50,487 nt of DNA, from positions 1 through 50,487 of the forward strand of contig CAMDED010000041.1 of assembly GCA_945893365.1 (NCBI GenBank). The letters run 5' to 3'. Below the pieces are notes generated by a model that worked only from the letters and a program-made list of their open reading frames with translations, was not told the DNA's origin and did no database searches. How positions within the stretch are numbered: position 1 is the first letter of the stretch; each line of letters begins with the position of its first letter. A program made the translations under genes and the position numbers. The stretch is from Candidatus Sulfopaludibacter sp. SbA3. GTDB lineage: Bacteria > Acidobacteriota > Terriglobia > Bryobacterales > Bryobacteraceae. Below are positions 27,118 to 34,726 of this stretch, in pieces.

Positions 27118-27126
27118 ATCATATCA
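27118..27126 (-). promoter_or_regulatory. Extended -10 promoter of the CHAT operon
   Basis: On the minus strand TGATATGAT gives an extended -10 (TGn + TATGAT). The -35 region (GGAACG) is poor, as allowed for extended -10 promoters. Predicted transcription starts about 17 bases before the TTG start, leaving room for the GGAG ribosome-binding site. Confidence 0.45.
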
Positions 27127-27165
27127 AATGAGAGCCGAGGCGTTCCGCGTGGTCGCAGCGAGAAA

Positions 27166-27690
27166 ATCGGGTTTCCATCACGGGCGGATGGATGCATGAT
27201 GGTCGCGCCGCATCGAAGAACGGACGATTCACGGCGGTAACTGCGCTCGATGCCTGAAGGATCGATTCACCCGTTCCGGGGTTCACGTAGAAGCGGGGAG
27301 AGCAACTGCCCTTAACAATGACGCGAATGCTGTGTCCGGCGCGAAACGGATTGCTGGTTGCCCACAAGTCCACTGCTTGTAAGGAGCATTCCACAAAGCG
27401 GATTCCATTTTCCACCGGACGGCGCGCCGGCAGAAGTCGCCGGCCGAACTCCGCTCCGTGCGATTCGCGCAGGCCGCCGGCTCGTCCTTTACGGCAAACG
27501 CGCTTTGAAACTTGGGGCTCATCATGTCAAAGCGGCGGCGGGCGACGGCAACGCAGTCCTCGATCTGAGATGTGCCGCGATATCGCTCCAAGTATCGTTT
27601 GGAAAATTCGGCGAGCGTGTCGAGCCGCTCATTGTCCTCGTCGCGAGTGAGACCATTCGGGATGTGCAAGCCCTCCGGCCCTCGGCATCG
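27166..27690 (-). pseudogene. Mosaic remnant: DUF1501 fragment joined to CocE/NonD hydrolase tail
   Basis: Reading the minus strand, 27690 to about 27460 encodes GLTRDEDNERLDTLAEFSKR, then EDCVAVARRRFDMMSPKFQS and VKDEPAA. A one-base shift then gives LRESHGAEFGRRLLPARRPV and ENGIRFVECS. This is the pattern of DUF1501 (sulfatase-like) proteins. Directly after ECS the same frame continues VDLWATSNPFRAGHSIRVIV, CSPRFYVNPGTGES and FFDAARPSCIHPPVM, which is the C-terminal jelly-roll of CocE/NonD X-Pro peptidase-like (S15) hydrolases. Two unrelated gene pieces are thus fused within a codon or two. No start, signal or catalytic residues survive. Confidence 0.6.
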
Positions 27691-27819
27691 TGACATACAG
27701 ATCCTTGTATGAACAAAGCCCTCGGCACGATGCAGCGGGAAATTCTGACGCGGATACCTGCGAACGATGTGTGTGACCTGTGGAGAATGCCGAAAAATTT
27801 CGTCCTAAAAGAGAAGACA

Positions 27820-27843
27820 TGGTAGCGCTAACGGGAATCGAAC
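27820..27843 (-). other. tRNA 3'-end fragment (possible att relic)
   Basis: The minus strand reads GTTCGATTCCCGTTAGCG then CTACCA. It has the T-loop (GTTCGATTC), the 3' T-stem strand, an acceptor strand and an encoded CCA. The 5' T-stem strand does not pair (GCACG against CCCGT) and no D-arm or anticodon arm precedes it, so this is not a complete tRNA gene. Such 3' fragments commonly mark attachment sites where an integrative element entered a tRNA gene. Confidence 0.45.
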
Positions 27844-27982
27844 GTGCTAACCGCCGGTTCAGCTCGGTCCAGTTGGGTCTAACTCGTGCATTCTACGTCG
27901 GGTTGGGACCGCGCCGACCGGGCAGAACGCCCCACGGGTGGCTGGCGTCGTCACTTGGTCGTCACCCGAGAGCGGATTCATC

Positions 27983-27998
27983 CCCGACCCGGGTCGGG
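27983..27998. repeat. 16-bp perfect palindrome
   Basis: CCCGACCCGGGTCGGG is its own reverse complement. It is a strong potential cruciform or dimer-binding site in otherwise empty sequence. Confidence 0.6.
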
Positions 27999-28009
27999 CC
28001 ACTCGCATC

Positions 28010-28049
28010 AGTAGCGCTTTTTCGATAACAGTAGCACCTTTTCGATAAC
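28010..28049 (+). repeat. Two 20-bp tandem direct repeats
   Basis: AGTAGCGCTTTTTCGATAAC (28010-28029) is followed at once by AGTAGCACCTTTTCGATAAC (28030-28049), differing at three positions. The function is unknown. It could be paired binding sites or an att-like relic near the tRNA fragment. Confidence 0.7.
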
Positions 28050-28128
28050 CACTAGACCAGCCAAATGCAGCGCGACCCCTTTTCTTGCTACCGCTCTTGA
28101 AGGAGTGTCCCTACAAAAGTCCCTACGG

Positions 28129-28152
28129 TCGCGGAGGTCGCGACCTCCGCGA
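28129..28152. repeat. 24-bp perfect palindrome
   Basis: The 24 bases 28129-28152 are perfectly self-complementary, with arms TCGCGGAGGTCG and CGACCTCCGCGA. There is no loop and no T-run, so it is a poor terminator. A recombinase, resolvase or dimeric regulator site is possible. It stands about 45 bp before the small reading frame at 28196. Confidence 0.7.
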
Positions 28153-28195
28153 TGCCCGGCCCAAAGGGCGTTCAGCGAATAGCCAGGAGGCCATT

Positions 28196-28282
28196 ATGGA
28201 AACCACGGTGATTGCCGAGTCAGCCTCGAGCAATAGCACCGGAGCAGGCTGTTTCCGCCCTACTCCTGGTGCCTGCGCTTGA
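28196..28282 (+). CDS. Possible 28-residue peptide
   Basis: ATG at 28196 is preceded by an excellent AGGAGG five bases upstream. The peptide is METTVIAESASSNSTGAGCF plus eight residues. A frame shift partway would continue EQAVSALLLVPALEALYKRA, so this may be the start of a broken longer gene. I do not recognise either product. Confidence 0.25.
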   Translation: METTVIAESASSNSTGAGCFRPTPGACA

Positions 28283-28550
28283 AGCGCTTTACAAACGAGC
28301 CGGGGCTTGCGCGTCGAAATGGTGCAACGTTGCAGTCCCCTTTCGCTCATGCACGGGCGCCGATGACGGCACAAGCCGGCCACCTCTCGGCAACTGCCGA
28401 GCCTGGTCGGGAGAGACGTGACGGCCGCGCGTAAAGATGCTCAGCCTCACCGCGCCTCAGCAACCGCAAGACGCGCCGAATCCGGGCGCTGCTCCGTCTT
28501 GATAGCGGCTGTCACCGCCTCCCGATTCTGGGGGAGCTATCCGAAGTTCA

Positions 28551-28564
28551 TCGGCATGTGCCGA
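28551..28564. promoter_or_regulatory. Inverted repeat, candidate activator site upstream of the kinase
   Basis: TCGGCATGTGCCGA has 6-bp inverted arms around TG. It is centred about 84 bp before the predicted sigma-54 start, a typical distance for an enhancer bound by a sigma-54 activator. Related repeats precede other genes in this block. Confidence 0.55.
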
Positions 28565-28615
28565 CATCAAAAGACGAAGTCTGTCCAAGACGCGATGAAA
28601 GCAAAGCAGTTGCCC

Positions 28616-28631
28616 TGGCGCGTGCCGTGCT
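28616..28631 (+). promoter_or_regulatory. Sigma-54 promoter (-24/-12) of the kinase gene
   Basis: TGGCGCGTGCCGTGCT matches the TGGCACG-N4-TTGCW pattern, with GG at 28617-28618, ten bases, then GC at 28629-28630. The predicted +1 is near 28642. This rules out the ATG at 28638 as start and favours the TTG at 28659. Confidence 0.65.
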
Positions 28632-28658
28632 CCACTCATGCATTGGCAGGAGGTTCAC

Positions 28659-30302
28659 TTGAGACAGGTCGTCCGAGCAAGCACGCCGGGGGCGGTCCAG
28701 ACGGACTCAGCGGAAAAGCACACTCTCGCGCCCCAAATGGTGGAGGCTGCGGTCTTGCGCCTCCGTTGGATCAGCTTGATCTGCGCGGCGATAACCGGGC
28801 TCGCGGTTTATTTGGAAGGACGGCTACAGCCGGAAGTCGGCGAACTCCTGAAAGACCCCAAACTCGCGCTAGTCTTGCTGTTCGTATTGCTGGCTGCACT
28901 CGGCATCAACGCGGTGGCGCGCTATCGTTTGCTCTCCCCGCTGGCGATCCTCAACCTTGGCCTTGCCTTCGAAATCGTAGTTGCCGCAGCTATCAGCTTT
29001 TCAGAAACCGCAATGCCCAGATACTCCGATGGCCCGGTCCTCGGCGCGTCGAAGGTCGCACTGTGGATTGGAGTGGTCGGTTTGCTGATCCCAAACAAGC
29101 CGTGGATCAAATTCGTAACCGCACTCTCCTGCGCATCCACATGGCCCCTTGCGTATGCTTTGAGCCTCCATCTGTATGGGTACGATCCGCTCCCGTGGAA
29201 TCGGCTGGTGATCTGGATCCACTTGCCATACGTGATGGCCTTCGTGAATTACGGAATCTCCAGGCGGATGTACAACATGGAGACGGCCGTCCAGAAAGCG
29301 CGCGATCTCGGTTCCTACAACTTGGTCTCGCCCATCGGTACGGGCGGCATGGGAGAGGTCTGGCGGGCGCGCCACCGCATGCTCGCGCGCGATGCGGCCA
29401 TCAAGGTCATTCGGGCGGACCTGATGTTGCTGCAACCGGGCTACGCGTCGGACATTACGCGCAAGCGTTTTTCCCGTGAAGCTCAGGCCATAGCCTCCCT
29501 CCAGTCGCCTCACACGGTCTTGCTTTTCGATTTCGGGGTTTCCGAAGATGGGTCTTTCTACTATGTTATGGAACTGCTGGATGGGATCAGTCTCCAGATG
29601 CTGGTGGAAAAGTTCGGTCCGCAGCCGGCCTCGCGCGTCATTCACATGCTGCGCCAGGTCTGTGGATCTCTCGAGGAGGCGCACCGGCGAGGCCTGGTCC
29701 ATCGTGACATCAAGCCGAACAACATCTTTGCCTGCATGGTCGGGCTCGAGTACGACTTCATGAAGGTGCTCGACTTCGGGCTGGTGAAGAACGTCTCGCA
29801 CAAGGAGAACCTGCACTTGACGGCGACGGGCGTGACGGCGGGCACGCCAGCCTATATGGCTCCGGAAGTCGCCATGGGTGAGGAAGACGTTGACGGCCGG
29901 GTGGATATCTACGGTCTGGGTTGCGTCGCGTACTTCCTGCTGACGGGATCGCTGGTATTCGACGAGAAGACGGCGACCGCCGCAGCCTTGGCTCACGTGC
30001 AGAAGGTTCCCGTGCCGCCTTCGCAACGGAGCGAGGCGTCCGTCCCGCCGCGACTGGAGAGCATTGTATTGCGCTGCCTTGCCAAGCGGCCTGAAGAACG
30101 GCCTGAGTCCGCACGGGAACTGGACCGGCTGCTCGCGTCCGTCACCGGCGTGCCCGAATGGACGCAGGAAAACGCCTCCGAGTGGTGGCAGACCTATTTG
30201 CCGGTGTCATCTTCCTACCGCACGGCGCGCCAGCCGCGCGCAGAAACGGCCGATACCTCCGGGAATCATACGCAAAGTGAAGCTTGCCGGGTTACGAAAT
30301 AG
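28659..30302 (+). CDS. Ser/Thr protein kinase with N-terminal membrane domain
   Basis: The predicted 547-residue protein starts at TTG 28659, preceded by AGGAGG with a 5-base spacer; an upstream ATG (28638) lies before the predicted transcript start. The first ~205 residues hold about six hydrophobic helices. The kinase domain follows: glycine loop IGTGGMGEVW, ATP lysine Lys249 (AAIKVI), HRDIKPNN (348-355), LDFGLVKN (371-378), and an APE-equivalent AYMAPEV. The order is the reverse of the usual PknB layout (kinase first, then a membrane helix), so a membrane or ligand sensor may feed forward into the kinase. The downstream transporter-like gene overlaps its 3' end. Expression probably depends on sigma-54. 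Confidence 0.88.
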   Translation: MRQVVRASTPGAVQTDSAEKHTLAPQMVEAAVLRLRWISLICAAITGLAVYLEGRLQPEVGELLKDPKLALVLLFVLLAALGINAVARYRLLSPLAILNLGLAFEIVVAAAISFSETAMPRYSDGPVLGASKVALWIGVVGLLIPNKPWIKFVTALSCASTWPLAYALSLHLYGYDPLPWNRLVIWIHLPYVMAFVNYGISRRMYNMETAVQKARDLGSYNLVSPIGTGGMGEVWRARHRMLARDAAIKVIRADLMLLQPGYASDITRKRFSREAQAIASLQSPHTVLLFDFGVSEDGSFYYVMELLDGISLQMLVEKFGPQPASRVIHMLRQVCGSLEEAHRRGLVHRDIKPNNIFACMVGLEYDFMKVLDFGLVKNVSHKENLHLTATGVTAGTPAYMAPEVAMGEEDVDGRVDIYGLGCVAYFLLTGSLVFDEKTATAAALAHVQKVPVPPSQRSEASVPPRLESIVLRCLAKRPEERPESARELDRLLASVTGVPEWTQENASEWWQTYLPVSSSYRTARQPRAETADTSGNHTQSEACRVTK

Positions 30303-32433
30303 CCGCGCCATAGCTACCGCCATGGCGGGAGCCGCCCTGATGCTGGCCCACCAGGTGGCCGGCAAGGCGGTGCGGGACTCGTTTTTCCTTTCCAACCACC
30401 CGGCAACGGACCTGCCCAAAATGGTCATGCTCTCGGCGGCCTTGACGGTTGTCCTGGTCCTCCTCTTTGCGCGGGCGATGGGTCGCTTCGGCCCGCATCG
30501 ATTGGTCCCCGCCGGTTTTCTCCTCAGTTCGGCGCTTCACGTTGCCGAATACGGCATCATGCAGGCCAATCCGGCGCTGTGCTCCGTGCTGATCTACCTC
30601 CATATTTTTACGCTGGGCGCGATTCTATTGTCCGGTTTCTGGTCGATAATGGCGGAGTCCTTCGACCCGCGCTCGGCCAAGCAGGTTTTCGGACGCATTG
30701 CGGGCGCGGGGACACTGGGCGGGATAGCGGGTGGCCTGATGGCTGAGCGCATGGCGGCTGTGTTGTCCGCCGGCAGCGTGCTCCTGTTGCTGGCGACGCT
30801 CCACCTGGCCTGTTCCGGTGTGCTGGCATCGCTACGCTCCACGGGGGTTGGGTCTCGCCAGACCGAGTCGAGTGAAACGATCTCCCCCGTGGAGTTGTTT
30901 CGCGGCGCCCCATACCTGGGCTTCATGGCCGTGCTGGTACTGGCGGGCGCCTCGTCGGCGGCGATCCTGGACTATCTCTTCAAAGCCGGGGCCGGGGCCG
31001 CGTTCGGCAAAGGCGCACCGCTGCTGCGCTTCTTCGCGATCTTCTACACGTCGATCCAGGTCCTGACATTTCTCGGCCAGACGTTCCTTGCCCCGCGCTC
31101 GCTCGAACGCTTCGGCATCGGGGGCGCAATCCGGGCGCTGCCGTTTGGTGTGGGAGCCGGTGTGCTGGGCACGATGCTGGCCCCGATCTTTCCGGTGTTC
31201 GCCGTTTTTCGCGCAGTGGAGTCGGGCTTGCGCGGCTCGTTGTATCGCGCCGGCTATGAACTGCTGTACACGCCGATTCCCGCTGCGGAGAAGCGCGCGG
31301 CGAAGACCCTGATCGACGTCGGCTGCGATCGTGCCGGCGATGCGGTGGGCAGCGGAATCGTGCAGATCATGCTCTGGTTCGGGGCAGCGTTCATCCCCTC
31401 CGGGCTGTTGGGCGCGATGCTCGCCCTGGCAGCGGCGGGTCTCTGGACCGCGTCGCGGCTCGATGCCGCTTACTCCGAACTGGTGCAGCAGCGGCTTATC
31501 GATCGCGCCGTGGAACTAGATTTGGATGACATTCGGGATTCCACGACTCGCAGCGCGGTGTTGCGCACACCGGCTGATAGCCGCACTGTAAGGGCGCCAG
31601 ACTCGCGGGTGGCACGCCTGCCGGATGCGAGCCTCGACACGCTCAAGGAGCTTCGATCCGAAGACGCAGCACGCGTCCTCGCCGCGCTCAAAGACATCGG
31701 CCGGTTGAAGTCCGTAATCGCCGCGCAACTCGTGTCGCTGCTGGCCTGGGACGAGGTCGGCGACGCGGTCCGGCAGGTACTCCTTCAGGACCCTCGCCCC
31801 ATAGCCGGGCTCCTTACCGATCATCTCGTGAACCAGGACGAGGTCCTGTTCGGCATTCGCCGCCGGATTCCGCGGATTCTTGCGCAGTGCGACTCGCAGA
31901 TTGCCGTCCAGGGCCTTCTCGCCGGCTTGTCGGACATTCGCTTCGAAGTCCGGTTTCAATGCGCACGCGCGCTTGACTCACTGGTTCAGCGCAGGCCGGA
32001 CCTCGATGCCCCGGCCAGTGCGATCTTTGCCGCCGTCGAGCGTGAGTTGCAGGTGGCGCGGCCGATTCGGGATTCCCGGCGGCTTCTCGATCCGCGCGAC
32101 GGCTCCGACCCGAACACGTTCCTGGACGAGATACTCCGCGAACGCGCCGACCAGACGCTGGAGCATATTTTTTCATTGTTCGCGGCGGTGTTGCCGCGCG
32201 GGCCGGTCAAGATTGCGTTTCGCGCCCTCCACGCCGACGACATGGCGCTGCGAGGTCTGGCGCTCGAGTACCTGGACAGCGTGCTGCCGGCCCAGGTCCG
32301 GGACGGCCTGTGGGGGATGATCGAGACCAAGCCGCCGGTCCCGGCGCCGGAGGCCGGGCGCGACCCGCTTAGTGAACTGCTTGCCGCTCACGAGTCGCTG
32401 TTGCTGCAACTGAACCGGACTCCTTTGAGGTGA
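30277..32433 (+). CDS. MFS/ATP:ADP-antiporter-like membrane protein with HEAT-like C-terminus
   Basis: From GTG 30277 the protein is 718 residues. About 410 residues form 10-12 membrane helices (KAVRDSFFLSNHPATDLPKM opens like NTT/AAA-family antiporters; GFWSIMAESFDPRSAKQVFG and GRIAGAGTLGGIAGGL are typical). The remaining ~300 residues are soluble and helical with HEAT-like repeats (RSEDAARVLAALKDIGRLKS, SDIRFEVRFQCARALDSL). Such NTT-HEAT fusions exist in many free-living bacteria with unknown substrate. An alternative start is ATG 30322. The start overlaps the kinase stop by 26 bp, so coupling and functional linkage with the kinase are likely. Confidence 0.75.
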   Translation: MKLAGLRNSRAIATAMAGAALMLAHQVAGKAVRDSFFLSNHPATDLPKMVMLSAALTVVLVLLFARAMGRFGPHRLVPAGFLLSSALHVAEYGIMQANPALCSVLIYLHIFTLGAILLSGFWSIMAESFDPRSAKQVFGRIAGAGTLGGIAGGLMAERMAAVLSAGSVLLLLATLHLACSGVLASLRSTGVGSRQTESSETISPVELFRGAPYLGFMAVLVLAGASSAAILDYLFKAGAGAAFGKGAPLLRFFAIFYTSIQVLTFLGQTFLAPRSLERFGIGGAIRALPFGVGAGVLGTMLAPIFPVFAVFRAVESGLRGSLYRAGYELLYTPIPAAEKRAAKTLIDVGCDRAGDAVGSGIVQIMLWFGAAFIPSGLLGAMLALAAAGLWTASRLDAAYSELVQQRLIDRAVELDLDDIRDSTTRSAVLRTPADSRTVRAPDSRVARLPDASLDTLKELRSEDAARVLAALKDIGRLKSVIAAQLVSLLAWDEVGDAVRQVLLQDPRPIAGLLTDHLVNQDEVLFGIRRRIPRILAQCDSQIAVQGLLAGLSDIRFEVRFQCARALDSLVQRRPDLDAPASAIFAAVERELQVARPIRDSRRLLDPRDGSDPNTFLDEILRERADQTLEHIFSLFAAVLPRGPVKIAFRALHADDMALRGLALEYLDSVLPAQVRDGLWGMIETKPPVPAPEAGRDPLSELLAAHESLLLQLNRTPLR

Positions 32434-32442
32434 CCGGCCGCT

Positions 32443-33684
32443 TCACGCGCCCTCCGTACCCAGCACGCAACGCGCGGTATCGCGGGCGATCAGCAATTCC
32501 TCATCGGTGGGGAGCACATACGCCGCCAGCCTGGACTCATCCGAACTGATCCGGCCCTCCCGGCCGGTCGTCTGCTGGTTCTGATTTTCGTTCAGCGTCA
32601 AACCGGCCCATTGGAGCCCATCGCAAATCCGCGCGCGGATCTCGGCAGAGTTCTCTCCGATTCCTCCGGTGAAGACGACGGCATCCGCCCCGCCCATCGA
32701 AGCCAGGAGCGCGCCGACATACTTCCGCGCACGGTGGCAGAAGATCTCAACGGCCAGGCGCACACGCCGGTCCTCGTGCTCTTCCAGTTCCTCCAACAGG
32801 ACCTTCATGTCGTTCGTCAGGCCGGAAACACCGAGCAGTCCGGATTGCGTATTGAGGAGAGCCTCGACCTCGTGGGGCGACAGGCCTTCCTTGGCCGCCA
32901 TCAGGTTCACCACCGCCGGGTCGAGGTCGCCTGACCGCGTCCCCATGACGAGTCCTTCGAGCGGTGTCATGCCCATCGAGGTGTCGACAGAGCGTCCGCC
33001 GCGAATCGCCGTCGCGGAACAGCCATTGCCGAGGTGAAGCGTGACGATATGCGTCTGTTCCGGCTTCAGTTGCAGCAGCGTTTGGTAGCGGTACGCGACG
33101 TAGCGGTGGGACGTCCCGTGAAAGCCGTACCGGCGGATGCGGTGCCGACGATACAGATGATACGGTACCGCATACAGATAAGCGTGTTCGGGAATGGAGG
33201 CGTGAAAGGCGGTATCGAAGACCGCGACTTGCGGCATGGCCTCGCCGCAGATCTCGCGCACTGCCAGAATGCCTCTCAGGTTATTGGGATTGTGAAGGGG
33301 CGCCAGGTCGATGCAGTCCTCGATTCCCTTCAGAACGTCGCGCGTGATGAGGGCAGACTCGTGGAACAGTTCTCCGCCGTGCACCACGCGATGTCCCACC
33401 GCGTGGATGTCTCCCCAACCCCTGATTTCACGCACTCCGGAAGCATCCGACAGGAGCCAGCGAAGCACGTAGTCAAGGGCCGCCCTGGTGTCGCGGGCGG
33501 GAGCTGTGAACTTCTGCCTGGCGCCGCGCAGGTCTTGCGTGGAAACGATCGCCTCGCCTCCTATGCGCTCAACCGCGCCACGACACAGCCGGACATCACC
33601 CTGGCCTTGCGCGCCGCCCGAATCGGTCGCGATGACCTGCCATTTGAGGCTCGAGCTTCCGGCGTTGATGACGAAAACGTTCAT
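32443..33684 (-). CDS. ackA: Acetate kinase
   Basis: The 413-residue protein catalyses acetyl phosphate + ADP to acetate + ATP in the cytoplasm. Signature motifs are [10 protein letters not shown] at the N-terminus, [12 protein letters not shown], the active-site region [31 protein letters not shown] and [13 protein letters not shown]. Length is normal for the family (about 400). It is convergent with the antiporter-like gene, with only 9 bp between the stops. A C-terminal relic of phosphoketolase lies just upstream on the same strand, so the enzyme probably once received acetyl phosphate from that pathway. Confidence 0.96.
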   Translation of the reverse strand: MNVFVINAGSSSLKWQVIATDSGGAQGQGDVRLCRGAVERIGGEAIVSTQDLRGARQKFTAPARDTRAALDYVLRWLLSDASGVREIRGWGDIHAVGHRVVHGGELFHESALITRDVLKGIEDCIDLAPLHNPNNLRGILAVREICGEAMPQVAVFDTAFHASIPEHAYLYAVPYHLYRRHRIRRYGFHGTSHRYVAYRYQTLLQLKPEQTHIVTLHLGNGCSATAIRGGRSVDTSMGMTPLEGLVMGTRSGDLDPAVVNLMAAKEGLSPHEVEALLNTQSGLLGVSGLTNDMKVLLEELEEHEDRRVRLAVEIFCHRARKYVGALLASMGGADAVVFTGGIGENSAEIRARICDGLQWAGLTLNENQNQQTTGREGRISSDESRLAAYVLPTDEELLIARDTARCVLGTEGA

Positions 33685-33703
33685 ATCCTCACCGCTTCAC
33701 AGC

Positions 33704-33790
33704 TCTATTGCACTCGAGGCTGGTACGGCCACTTCCATCCCGTGGCGTCGGGGCTGTCGATCCCGTGCTCGTAGGCATCACGAACGCTCC
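33704..33790 (-). pseudogene. Phosphoketolase C-terminal relic
   Basis: The minus strand reads RDAYEHGIDSPDATGWKWPY and stops at 33704. This fits the conserved end of xylulose-5-phosphate/fructose-6-phosphate phosphoketolase (A-Y-I-R-x-H-G-x-D-x-P-E-I-x-x-W-x-W-P-Y). No homologous coding sequence remains upstream. Phosphoketolase makes acetyl phosphate, the substrate of the adjacent acetate kinase, which supports the identification. Confidence 0.6.
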
Positions 33791-34329
33791 TCCCCCTTGA
33801 CCCGGTTGTGCCAGGGCATCGAGGGAAGTGTACCTCCTGCCATGCGTAAGAACCAAACCTGACGGCGTTATTTCGTGCATCGTTCTCAATCTCTGGTTTG
33901 CAATCGTGGGCCCGTTCTCTTCAGCTCTGAAAATCCTGGTAATCACTGGAGTTCGCCCGACCTGCGCATTGCGTGCTGCCAGCCATCGGCATTTGACTTA
34001 GCAACGGCCACTGCATGGGCAGGGTCTCGGCTGTCTGAGACTCCGAGCAGGCGGTGAGGCGCCCGAGTGGCGTTAGATGCACGGCGAATCAGACAGGTCC
34101 ATGCCGGGCTACGGCTATCGAAATGCAAGATTCCCGACGTGATAATGCTTGTCAAATTAGGCGACCAGAAACGTCGGAGGCAATGGCTATCGGACGTGGG
34201 CTTTCTTGTGATGACCTTAGGTCCGTGGTTTGTTATGATTTGGCTGCTCTGGCCCCGTTCGTGACGGCCGGCATCCGTCTTGTGCCGAGGCAGATGCCAA
34301 CTTCCCGGCACCCCAGGCATCGAGCACCC
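33791..34329. other. Intergenic region with decayed sequence
   Basis: I see no confident gene apart from a possible 39-residue membrane peptide. A half-site ATCGGCA occurs near 33985. Next to it, on the minus strand, is TGGCAGCACGCAATGC, resembling a sigma-54 promoter but with 11 instead of 10 bases between GG and GC. This may be the decayed promoter of the lost phosphoketolase gene. Confidence 0.4.
34145..34264 (+). CDS. Possible 39-residue membrane peptide
   Basis: The frame from ATG 34145 gives MLVKLGDQKRRRQWLSDVGF followed by a strongly hydrophobic segment LVMTLGPWFVMIWLLWP and a stop. A basic N-terminus plus one membrane helix is typical of real small membrane proteins. There is no good ribosome-binding site and the neighbourhood is decayed, so this is tentative. 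Confidence 0.25.
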   Translation: MLVKLGDQKRRRQWLSDVGFLVMTLGPWFVMIWLLWPRS

Positions 34330-34610
34330 GATCTGACGATATAAGCGGGCTAAGCGGGCTATATCGTATCTCCGCATGCGTGACTGCAAGGTCGTGCGCA
34401 CCCTTTGCCTCCGTCAATGCCTGCAGGTATTCGAGTGCGCTCGGCGGCGTCAGAAAGGCTTGAAGCGCGGCCGTGCAGTGGCACGGGTGCGGACTTGCCA
34501 CCAAAGTCCGGCACAGCGAAGTGGAACTCAGACCGTTGCTCAAAATCAACGACCCTGCAGCTCGCGGATGTTGTCCGGCCAATCTCAAGGCACGGCTCGC
34601 TCTGAACACG
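34330..34610 (-). pseudogene. 3' remnant of a second sigma-54 activator
   Basis: Pieces in shifting minus-strand frames recall the end of NtrC-type activators. WPDNIRELQ is followed by an ILSNG ... SEFHFAVPDF stretch, matching the WPGNIRELQNLIERSVIL and HVAMPEF region of the intact neighbour. Then MRTTLQSRMRRYDIARLARL corresponds to the neighbour's final LKRTTLQSRIRKYNIAR. Multiple frameshifts and the loss of everything upstream show it is dead. It looks like the trace of a duplicated or related regulator. Confidence 0.6.
34336..34367. repeat. Inverted repeat enclosing a 9-bp tandem repeat
   Basis: ACGATATA (34336-34343) and TATATCGT (34360-34367) are perfect inverted arms. Between them AAGCGGGCT occurs twice in tandem (34343-34351 and 34352-34360). 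It overlaps the end of the decayed activator fragment, and the tandem unit may have arisen by slippage in that coding sequence. Confidence 0.6.
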
Positions 34611-34726
34611 TCCGAGCGGCGATGGAGAGCTTCAGGAGGTTCTCAACCGAGGCGCCGTCCGCGGCAGAGACCAGCTTGCCGATGGCGGCGTAGGCGGCGT
34701 GGCAGGAAAGGCGCGACAGCCGTTCC

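Larger units (their letters stand above)
27844..28550. other. Long intergenic region with repeats and no confident gene
   Basis: Between the tRNA fragment and the kinase promoter there is no convincing long gene. It carries a 16-bp palindrome, a 20-bp tandem repeat and a 24-bp perfect palindrome (listed separately) and one short reading frame with a good ribosome-binding site. The composition and stop density suggest decayed sequence at an island border. Confidence 0.5.

Noticed and set aside
27820-27900. Complete tRNA gene
   Set aside because: No D-arm, anticodon arm or 5' acceptor strand can be folded; only the 3' end is present.
27983-28152. CRISPR array
   Set aside because: There are only two tandem units without spacers, and no cas genes.
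30064-30276. Longer N-terminus for the antiporter-like protein
   Set aside because: This part overlaps the kinase C-terminus and is Arg/Pro/Cys-rich; the membrane domain begins after GTG 30277.
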